Part shown: positions 55,413 to 64,000 of the stretch, piece by piece
Position numbering within the stretch: the first letter of the stretch is position 1
How the letters are laid out: the number at the start of each line of letters is the position of its first letter
Source of the DNA: Tenrec ecaudatus
Taxonomy: Eukaryota > Chordata > Mammalia > Afrosoricida > Tenrecidae
Direction of reading: 5' to 3'
DNA: 64,000 nucleotides
Assembly: GCF_050624435.1 (NCBI RefSeq)
Contig: NC_134546.1
Coordinates: 38,891,501-38,955,500, forward strand
The notes under the pieces: model-generated
The model's input: the letters and a program-made list of their open reading frames with translations, nothing else
What the model was told of the DNA's origin: nothing
Database searches by the model: none
Program-made: the position numbers and the translations under genes

Positions 55413-57489
55413 GTCGTCATTGTACAAATTAGTCAAAAGCTTCTTTTACACTGAGATTCTATGTTCACAGGACATTTATTAAATAAATGGATTTTATAGG
55501 AGGAGGCTTCAAAAGTTTTGTGGGACAAAAACATGGAATTGGATAAGAAGGAAATTCTTCCAGGAACACCCTGAAGCCCCTTGTTCACATAGTTTTGAAA
55601 GACAGATGTATGAGAGGGTGATGCGGAAAATACTTTTAACTACAAGAAGATTTTAAGATAAAATTCTGTAGGAGTGGAGGAATAGAAATCCAAGTTCAAG
55701 GAGAAAAAGAAAAGCTGGATCATTTTCAACTGTTAAGGAGAGCTTGGTCATGTCTCTTCAAAGGGGATGGTGGTGGGCATCCAGTCACTCCGCACCTACA
55801 GCATTTAGAAACGTCTTGTTGTTTTGTTGTTGCTGTAATGTAACAGTTTTTTAATGCCAATATTTATATTTACAATGCACTAGAAAGTACATCTTATGTA
55901 ATGATTTAAACTTAGGATAAAAAAAATTTAATGTTTCCTTCTAAAAACTGGGCAAAAGAACACCGATTTTCAAAATTCTTTTGGGAGCCTACAAGCAAAA
56001 CTACTTACAGCGCCAAGGCTCAGGGGGCTGGCTGGGGCTACAGGGGCCCTGGGACAAGCGCTAAGTCAATGGCTGGAAAGATTCCCTCCTTTGGGAAATT
56101 TTGGGGAGCCCGGGGAACCCCAGAAGAGGGGTAACTCTCCATGGTAGCGGGCTTGGTGGAAAAGGAACCAAGGACCTTCCCGCTCGCCATCCTGTCAATA
56201 CTGAGGTTTGGTCTGTTGTGTTTTCTTTCCTACTTTATTTGAAGTGTGCCTCTAAAATCCCACCTTCTCCACTACAGAGACCCTGTCAGGTCAGGATGAA
56301 TTCTTGTTCTCTCCTGCCTGGATCTGTTCCTCTTTCTTCCCCGAAGCTTTCCCAGCTCCCACGCCTACCTCAAGCCTGGCACACTTCGGCTGGCACTGAG
56401 CTCAGGCAGCTTAGCATCCACTGCCACCTCCTCCAGTTTGCTGTCACTCTGGGTCAGCCCTGCCTCCCCAGCTAGATCCTGCCTTTATTCATCTGTGTCT
56501 CCCAGTCTGATCCCTGCCCCTTCCAGCCCACTTCCACAGCGGTAAGATTATGGATAATATGCATTAAATAGGCTGGAATTAGCAGAGCACCTGGCACCGA
56601 ATTCAGCCTGCAGCCAGGACTAGGAGTCTAGTTGCATTTAGTAAATATTTGCTAGTTGTGCGGTTAGCCGCTGGCTTCACACTTCCCAGCATCTCCCTTC
56701 TTCTTTGCTCAGGGAACAAAAGAGAGTCCCCAAATCCTCAGGTCTCCTTTATGGAACTTGCCAACTGGGGGGGGGGGGGGGGCGGGTAGGAAATCACCAC
56801 CCTGTCTAACGGCAGGGAAGCGGGAGGCAGAGAAGGGCAGGGAGCTATGAGGTCATGCTCAACCACGTGACCACTGCTGCATCGGTCAAGTGTGATACAA
56901 TTACTAAGACAGTCTGCATTCTTTGACATTCAAACCTGCTCTCCCTTGCTCCCCAGCGCTGGCCCCTTTCACACCAAGGGACCATCTCAAAAGTCTAGGA
57001 ATCTGAAGAGTGTGGCTCCAAATGCAACTTAAGGCAGGAAGAGAGAGAAGACACAGAGAAAAGACAGCTAGGCGCTGCAGTATGGAAATCTTGCTTAAGC
57101 CCCAGTTCTTTAAATTCTTTTATGCCAAAGCAGTTTAGAATTGAGAGCCGAGTAAGTCATCCGAATGGCAGCTTGAAAGGTTCAATGAGCAGCTTAGAGG
57201 GCAGGGAGTTTGTGTTAAGGATGAGGAAATAATTTGGAAATGTATATTGAAAAGGGGGAGTAACTTGAAGAATGTCGCCAGTGTCATGGGATTGTACCAG
57301 TAAAGTTGTTGGATCGGTGGTTGTTTTGCTGTGTATATTTTCACCAAAAATGAATATTTCTTCAAAGTCTTTTACAAATCGAGCACGCTAACCCCTGGAT
57401 TTCATTTCTAGGATGCTTGACTATGGAAACAATCCAAACTGGACCAAGATTTAGGTCTTTAAAACTCACTCGTGGTTAAAAATCATAAA
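55413..57489. other. Mostly unclassified sequence, no gene
   Basis: Includes a possible mariner-like scrap at 55.50-55.60 kb, a MIR near 56.55 kb and a 16-G run at 56767-56782. No exon recognised. Confidence 0.35.
56530..56660 (+). repeat. MIR SINE, 3' part
   Basis: 'ataatatgcattaaatagg', 'gcagagcacctggcaccgaa' and 'tagtaaatatttgctagttg' follow the MIR tail order. Confidence 0.5.
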
Positions 57490-58212
57490 ACTATGATAAA
57501 CTTGCCTGTCCATTTGCCATCCTGTGGTGGCTTGGGCCTTGCTGTGGTGCTAGAGCTGTGTCACTGGTACGTCAAGGGCCAGCAGTCACCCAATGTGAAC
57601 AGGTTTCAGCAGAGCTTCCAGACTAAGAGCAGATACAAAGAAGGACTAGGCCGTCCACTTCAGAGGAATTGGCCACTGAAAACCCTATGGGTAACATCAA
57701 AACAGTTACTGAACACCTAATGAACAGAAGTAGAACATTGTCAGACATTGTACAGGAAGATCAGGCCCTCGGGTCAGAAGGCACTCAAAATATGACTGAG
57801 AAAGAGCTGCCTCCTCAGAATAGGATTGAACATAATGGCATGGATGGAGTAAAGCCTGCAGGACTGAAGCCTTCGGGATCTTTATATGCTGACGGGTCAC
57901 AACTCAAAATGAGGAGAAACAGCTGCAAATATCGATTAAAAATTGAGACTTGGAATGTACGAAGTATGAATGTAGGAAAGTTGGAGGTTGTCAAAATGAA
58001 ATAGAAAACATAAAGGTCAAGATCCTAGGCATTAGTGAGCTGAGATAGACTACTGCTGGCCATTTTGAATCAGAAAAACATCCGGTTTGCTATGCTGGGA
58101 ATGGTGTTGCATTGGTCATCAAAAGGGGCATTCCAAGACCTGTATGGAAGTATAATGCTGTCTGTGATAGGATAAGGTCTATCTGCAAGTAAGGAAACCC
58201 AATCAATACAAC

Positions 58213-58627
58213 TGTGGTAGTTGGTTTTGATGTCAACTTGATGATACCTGTGGAGGTGTGACCTTTTTATAGTAGGGAACTAGGAGTTTCTCTCTCTGCC
58301 CCTTCCTCTTCCTGCTTAACTGGGACTCTGTGCCTGCCTCCCAGGGTGGTCCTGTTTGGGCAGCCCAACCCTGCGATCTGTTGGCATCCTACCATATTTC
58401 CACTGTCCTCAGATCTGTGTGATTCTGCACCTGCCAGCCTGTGATCTTCCTGCATTCTGCTTCACCTTTCTGTGTCATTGGCCTATGCTACCTGTGTCTG
58501 AAAAGGGCTCTGGCTAGAATTGGACTCATGGACTTAAGTTGAACTGGGATTGGATGCCTTCTTGATACGAGATTACTTCTTAATATACTACTCTTTCTTA
58601 GACATACAAGTATATGAGTCTAACACA
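58213..58627 (+). mobile_element. Solo ERVL-type LTR in RTE, perfect target duplication
   Basis: TGTGGTAGTTGGTTTTGATG to 'tatgagtctaacaca', with ACAAC on both sides (58208-58212, 58628-58632). RTE text is continuous across it once one ACAAC is removed. Confidence 0.78.
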
Positions 58628-58901
58628 ACAACTGTTATTCAAATTTATGTACCAATCACTACAGCCAGTGATAAAGAAATGGAAGGGTTTTACCATCTTC
58701 AGTGTGAAATTGATCAAACATACATTCAAGATGCTTGATAATTATTAGTGATTGGAATGCAAAAGTTGGAAACAGAGGGAGGAACAGTACTTGAAAGTTA
58801 TGGTCTTGGTGATAGAAATGAAGCTGGAGACCACATGATAGAACTTTGCAAGACCAACAACTTCTTCGTCTCAAATACCACTGTTTCAACAAGACTATGG
58901 C

Positions 58902-58904
<3 letters not shown>

Positions 58905-58966
<62 letters not shown>

Positions 58967-58973
58967 CATACAC
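58905..58973. repeat. (TA) microsatellite
   Basis: About 28 TA units followed by TACATACATACAC; replaces a few bases of the RTE endonuclease region. Confidence 0.95.
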
Positions 58974-59964
58974 TTCTCCAGATGAAAGACATAGAAATCA
59001 AATTGACTATATCTGTGGGAAGAGGGGGTGGAGAAACTCAATATCAGCAGCTGAGACCAGACCAGGAGCCTGTTGTGAAACAGACAACCAATGGCTTATT
59101 TGTAAGTTCAGGTTGAAGTTGAGGAAAATGAAAACAAGTCCATGCGAGCCAAAATACGACTTTGAGTCTATCCCACCCGAATGTCCTGAACATTTCAAGA
59201 ACAGATTTGATGCATTAAATATGAGTGACAGAAAACCTGAAGAGCTATGGGATGACATTAAGACTATCATACAGGAAGAAGGCAAATGGACATTCAAAAG
59301 AGAAGAAAGAAAGAAAGAAAAGATCAAAGTGGATATCGGAAAAGACTCTGATGCAAATGGAAGAAATGATGAAGTCAAAGATCTGAACAGAAATTTTCAA
59401 AGGGCAGCTCTGAGAAAACAAAGTAAAATATTATAATGAAATGTGAAAAGACCTAGAGTTAGAAAACCAGAAAGGAAATGCACATTTACATATCTTAAAC
59501 TGAAAGAGCTCAAGAAGAAAAAATTCAAGCCTCGAGTTGCAATATTGCAGGATTCTATGGCCAACATATTGAATGTTGCAGGAAGCATCCAAAGAAGGTG
59601 GAAAGAACACACAGAGTCACTGTACCAAAAAGAAGTAGTCAACATGCAACCATTTCAAGAGGTAGCATGTGAGCAAAATGATGGTGATTGGGAAGAAGTT
59701 CAAGTTGCACTGAAGGCATTAACCAAAAATGAGACTCCAGGGATCGATGAAATACCATCAGACACGTTTAAGCCAGATGATAAAACCCTGGAAGCACTCA
59801 CTCACTCCTCTTTGCCAGGAAATCAGGGAGATGACTATTTTGCCAATTGACTGGAAGAGATCCAAATATGGATCTCTTTGAACCTAGTCCAAAGAAGGTA
59901 GAATGTTCAAATTATACAACAGTATCACTGATATCACATGCTGATGGTTAGGGATTATGTCAGC

Positions 59965-60085
59965 CCCTGGGGGACAAAAGATGAAGCTTTTTACTCCTGT
60001 AAACAGTCTCACGGGGATAGGTCTACCCCGTCCTGTAGGGTTGCTATGAGTTGGCCTTGACTCAATGGCAGTAAGAGGCACTCCT
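59965..60085 (+). mobile_element. AfroSINE, partial
   Basis: 'gtaaacagtctcacggggat', 'ctaccccgtcctgtagggtt', 'gctatgagttggccttgact'. The right half only is clear. Confidence 0.65.
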
Positions 60086-60148
60086 AGGTAAGGGAGGGAT
60101 GGAGGCCAGCCTATGAATTGAGTGCAGCCTGATGACATTTCTTTGAAG

Positions 60149-60645
60149 TATTAGTCCGGATAGACTAGGCAAACAAATCCAGGGAGACTCACGTATGTAT
60201 AGGAAAGAACTTTATATCAAAGAATAATTGCATATTAAGAAAACATCCCAGTCCAGTCTAGATCAAGTCTATAAGTCCAAGATTAGTCCATATATACGAT
60301 ATCATCTATAAATTCCTCTTCAGACTCATGCAACACATGCAATGACGCCGAATGCAGGAAGATCACAGGCCAGTGGGTGGAAAGTCTTGTGGATCCCATG
60401 GCAGTGGAGGCATCTGGCATCTCAGCACTGGTGTGGGTCTCCATGTGGCTCCTCCAGCTCCAGGGCTCTGGCTCCATCAGTGTAGCTCCATGTGACTTGT
60501 CAACAGAAATGTCTCACAGGGAGAAAGTGTGTTGGGCCCCCAGTGAGCTACTTAGCTCCCTCGTACCTCCAAATGAGGTCGTCAAGCTGTGTGACCTGAT
60601 TGATAGGCTAAACTCAAGTTGACAGGAGATTATGTAATTACCACA
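60149..60645 (-). mobile_element. ERVL-type LTR nested in another LTR
   Basis: 'attagtccggatagactagg', 'catcccagtccagtctagat', 'cctcttcagactcatgcaac' to 'attatgtaattaccaca'. Same family as 7.3 and 21.9 kb. Target duplication not evident. Confidence 0.72.
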
Positions 60646-61949
60646 TAAACCTTTTTGTATATGAGAGATCATGCAGAGTTGATTCCTCTTCGGCCCTTCA
60701 CCTTCTCCTGAAGCCAGGTCTTGTTTGGTTCCCAGATCTCCTGTTGCATCACCTGCAGATCCCGGGAACCGTGGCAAACTCTCAATGTCAGATTCATTCG
60801 GCAGACTGCAGACTTCTGCATACACTAGCCTGGGCCTCCTTTGTCTCCACTTCTTCACTCTACTTTCTGTTCATCAACTTGCACAACTTCAGTAGAAACC
60901 TGACTTGAACTGGATTAAACTCACCTACTTCTACAACGGTGTATTTTTTAATACAAATTTATTTCTTTATACAGCAAATCCAAACAACACTGCTTTTTAA
61001 TTTTTTTTTTTTACTCTAGAGAACCCAGCCTAACATAATATGCAAGTAAAATGTTGCTGAAGATCATCCAACAGGTGGCAGCAGTACTTTAACAGAGCTA
61101 CCAGAGGTACAGGCTGGATTCAGAAACAGATGTTGAACAAGGGTATCATTGCTGACATCAGATGGATTGGGGCTGAAAACAAAGCATACCAGAAAGATGT
61201 TTACTTGTGTTTCATTGACTATGCAAAGGCATTCAACTGTGTGGGTCATAAAACCAACCAAACAAACAAAACTATTGATAATCTTGAAAGGATGGAATAC
61301 CGGAACACTTCATTGTGTTCATGTGGACCCTGTGCATGGGTCAAGAGGCAATTGTGCAAACAGAACAGGGGAACACTGCAAAGTTTAAAATCAGGAATGG
61401 TGTAGATCGGGGTTGTAGCTCTTATATTTTTTCAATCTGTATCTGAGAAGCTGGATTATAAGGAGAAGAACTTGGCATCAGGATTGGAGGAAAGCTTACT
61501 AACTTACGATAGGCAAATGATACCACCTGGCTTGCTGAAAGCTAGGAGGAGGACTTGAAGCACCTGCTGATAACAATCAATGATTGCACCCTTCAGAATG
61601 GATTACAACTCAATGTAAAGAAAATAAAAATCCTCACAACCGGATCAATAGGTAACACCATGGTCAATGGAGAAAAGATTGATCTTTTCTTGCTTGGATC
61701 CACAACCAATGCTCTTGGAAGCAGCAGTCAAGAGATCAAATGATGCATTGCATTAGGCGAATCTGCTGCACGAGACCTCTTTAAAGTGCTGAAAATCAAG
61801 GATGTTATTTTAAGGACTAAAGTGTGCCTGATCCAAGCAATGGTATTTTCCATTGCCTCATATGTATGTGAAAGTTGGACATTGAATGAGAAATAGCAAA
61901 GAAAAGTTGATGAATTTAAGCAATACTGTTGGAATACTGAAAGTACCAA

Positions 61950-62614
61950 TGTGATAGTTAGGTTTATTGTGCCAACCTGGCCAATAGGAACATGTGGGAT
62001 TAATCAGATCGCAGTTTGATTGGAGGGCAAAGAGATAAATGGTTTTGCAAGGCCCACCCCCCTCTCTCTTGCTGTCTGGTGATCATAGCATGATAGAGAA
62101 TGTGTGCTGCTGCTGTAACTAGTTCTCTACCTCAACCGGTGAGCTACACTACCTGTGGGTCAGGCCAACCCGTAGATCATGTCACTAGAGCTTGAGATTC
62201 CTCTGAGACCTGCTTCGTCATGCTGCTGGTGTGTACATCGCTTGAGCTCGAGGCTGGTGGGTCCTGTCTTCTTGAATTGTTTGCATTCAATATCCCATCC
62301 GGGCCTGCTTCACTAAGCTCCTGAGCTACTGACTGTTGGTGACCCACCCCGCTGCTTGCTGCCTGTGGGCAGACTCTGCTTGGCTTGTTCCAGAGAGGAC
62401 TCTGTTATCTGCTTCCTTGATTTTGGACCTTGCAGCCCACGTGAGTTGAAGGACTTCTAGTATATTAACTGTTCCCTGGAAGTGAGTTGTACTGAACCCT
62501 CTGTACCGCTGTGTGGACTAATTAGCTGCTATATTCCTTCTCAGTGTATAAAACTATATATATATAATCATAAGTGTCCTGGTTTCATTTCTCTAGAGAA
62601 CCCTGCCTAACACA
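61950..62614 (+). mobile_element. ERVL-type LTR (long form) in RTE
   Basis: TGTGATAGTTAGGTTTATTG to 'agagaaccctgcctaacaca'. The flanks ACCAA (61945-61949) and ACCAT (62615-62619) differ at one base. Same long-form family as 38.8 kb. Confidence 0.75.
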
Positions 62615-62935
62615 ACCATGCACTTCCAAAAGAAGAAACAAATCCATCTTGGAAGAAATACAGCCAGAATGCTCCTTGGAAGCAAGGTTAGTGAGACTTC
62701 ATCTCACATACTTCAGACATGTTGTCAGGAGCGATCAGTCCCTGGAGGAGGACATTGTGCTTGGTAAAGTGGAGGGGCCGTGACAAAGAGGAAGGCCCTC
62801 CAGGAGATGGATTGACACAGTGGCCACAGCAATGGGCTCAAACGTGACAATAATGCGTGTGGTGCAGGTTCAGGGGGGTTTGGTTGTGTCATACATAGGG
62901 TCGCTGTGAGACTGAGTTTAGAGTCCAATCTCTTA

Positions 62936-63056
62936 TTTCCCCCACTGCCTCTTCACTTCCTGCCACAATAATAACTAATAAAATGATAGGATACATCGCT
63001 GCATATATATCATTAGGTCATTGATGAGTGCATCTGTGACTACGCACACGTGCCCC
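62936..63056. other. Unclassified sequence
   Basis: Short AT-rich spacer between the RTE end and the next LTR. Confidence 0.35.
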
Positions 63057-63566
63057 TGTGGTAGTTACATAATCTGGTGTCAACTTGAGACTATTAAGAG
63101 TGAAAAGGGGAGTTTAGCCCGTCAATCAAGTTGCAGCTTGATGAACTCATTTGGAGGTGCTAAGGGGATAAATATCTCACTGGAGGCCAGACCACACACT
63201 TTGCTTGTCTTCCTGCTGACCAGCCACATGGAAACCCCTGATGGAATCAGAGCCCCGGAGCTGGAGGAGCCACATGGAGACCCACACCAGCGCCGAGATG
63301 CTTCCACCACCACTGCATCCACAGGACTTTCCACCCACTGGCCTGTGAATCTTCCTGCATTCAGTGTCATTGCATGTGTTTTGTGAGACTGAAGAGAAAA
63401 TATAGGCTGGTATCAGACATATGGACTATTTTCAGACTTACGGTCTTGATCTGGACTGGGCGGGGATGTTTTCTTAATATAAAATTACTCTTTGATATAA
63501 AGTTCTCCGTTACAAACATACAAGTGTCTATGAATTTGTTTCTCTAGTCGACCCCGGACGAGCACA
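63057..63566 (+). mobile_element. Solo ERVL-type LTR
   Basis: TGTGGTAGTTACATAATCTG to 'ctctagtcgaccccggacga' + GCACA. Flanks GCCCC (63052-63056) and GACCC (63567-63571) match at 4 of 5. Confidence 0.75.
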
Positions 63567-63724
63567 GACCCATATAGAATGCATGTATAGAAAAACAATT
63601 GAGGGACACTCACCCATATTTTCACTATGGTATTCCATAAAGCTGCGATGACCGTATTCGTGGTTTAGATGGTCTTTATCTTACTCTAGGCTTGAAGATT
63701 TTCTACACTCTGTGTATGGATGTA

Positions 63725-63920
63725 AGAAGGGCTGGCGGCACAGTGCGTAACCGTGGGTTCTGTTAACTGCAAGATCGCCTGCCACTCCTGAGGGGAAGAT
63801 GACGTTTTCTGATGCTGGGAAGGTTGGCACCCTCCAAAACCCAAAGGGCAGTTCTCCCCCGTCCTATAGGATCAGTATCAGTTAGACTCAACTTGATGGC
63901 AGCGAGTTTGGTGTGGGTGT
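63725..63920 (+). mobile_element. AfroSINE
   Basis: 'ggctggcggcacagtgcgta', 'cctgccactcctgaggggaa', 'aaagggcagttctccc', 'gactcaacttgatggcagcg'. Confidence 0.72.
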
Positions 63921-64000
63921 ACTCATTTGATATTTAAACAAAATAGTACCTGCACGAGTTCCACTAAAAAGTCATGTGCTGATCATAAGATTATTGATTT

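Larger units (their letters stand above)
59942..61038 (+). mobile_element. ERVL-type LTR in RTE, itself hosting a SINE and another LTR
   Basis: Starts TGATGGTTAGGGATTATGTC and ends 'ctctagagaacccagcctaa' + CATAA. The flanks CATGC (59937-59941) and TATGC (61039-61043) match at 4 of 5. An AfroSINE (59965-60085) and a second LTR (60149-60645) lie inside. Confidence 0.65.
57490..62935 (+). mobile_element. RTE/BovB-like LINE, nearly full length, dead and nested
   Basis: Colinear from the 5' region ('ttccagactaagagcagat') to the 3' end ('tggattgacacagtgg', 'ggtgcaggttc'). The endonuclease start appears near 57.94 kb as IETWNVRSM. The endonuclease continues at 58.6-59.1 kb; the linker region with many Lys/Glu is at 59.1-59.7 kb. 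The RT domain resumes near 61.04 kb, with FIDYAKAF at about 61.22 kb. Stops and frameshifts are frequent. It is interrupted by LTRs at 58213-58627, 59942-61038 and 61950-62614 and by a TA run. Confidence 0.8.

Noticed and set aside
61130-61405. Functional reverse transcriptase gene
   Set aside because: The FIDYAKAF motif is real RTE, but the frame is short, broken on both sides and split by LTR insertions.

Overview
This is a mammalian nuclear DNA window with no bacterial or phage features. It contains one protein-coding gene, TMEM247, and is otherwise dense in interspersed repeats. About two dozen tRNA-derived AfroSINE copies, RTE/BovB-like LINEs and L1s with an afrotherian-type 3' UTR point to Afrotheria. 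Two SPIN hAT transposons with matching 8-bp target duplications narrow this to a tenrec, most likely Echinops telfairi, because among afrotherians SPIN is reported from tenrecs. The species call is inference from repeat content; I could not run a search.

Layout. 1-12.2 kb: reverse-strand L1 3' UTR pieces, an RTE 3' end, two solo ERVL-type LTRs with perfect 5-bp target duplications, nested SINE/L1 insertions, small inverted-repeat elements, and an LTR with a primer-binding-site-like sequence joined to antisense pol. 12.6-17.4 kb: TMEM247 in three coding exons on the + strand, all junctions phase 0, apparently intact. In human this gene lies between EPAS1 and ATP6V1E2/RHOQ, but no exon of those neighbours is recognisable here. 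17.4-25.6 kb: unclassified sequence, L1 3' UTRs, an RTE copy with a 5' inversion, and LTRs. 25.8-31.4 kb: an old L1 carrying a ~970-bp GTGTAA/GGGTAA array, a Tigger fragment and an RTE tail. 31.4-40.4 kb: an MLT1-type LTR, an ERV LTR, an internally deleted ERVL provirus (target duplication CCCCA, inserted into a MIR), and the two SPIN elements. 40.7-48.2 kb: an old L1 3' UTR, SINEs, the longest mostly repeat-free stretch (44.6-46.8 kb), and a 34-bp minisatellite with an AP-1 consensus in nearly every unit. 48.3-57.4 kb: an RPS26 processed pseudogene inside a SINE, LTRs, a hAT element and unclassified sequence. 57.5-62.9 kb: a nearly full-length but dead RTE split by three separate LTR insertions, one of which contains a further LTR and a SINE. 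63-64 kb: one more solo LTR and a SINE.

Functionally, TMEM247 encodes a small protein with a charged coiled-coil-like region and two C-terminal membrane segments; its biochemical role is not established. I found no operon-like or defence system. The most notable material is repeat biology: a horizontally acquired transposon family, a dated nest of insertions, an array made of the 5' splice-site hexamer GTAAGT, and the AP-1 minisatellite. Repeat names are from recognition by eye, and boundaries are good to about 10-30 bp unless a target duplication is given.
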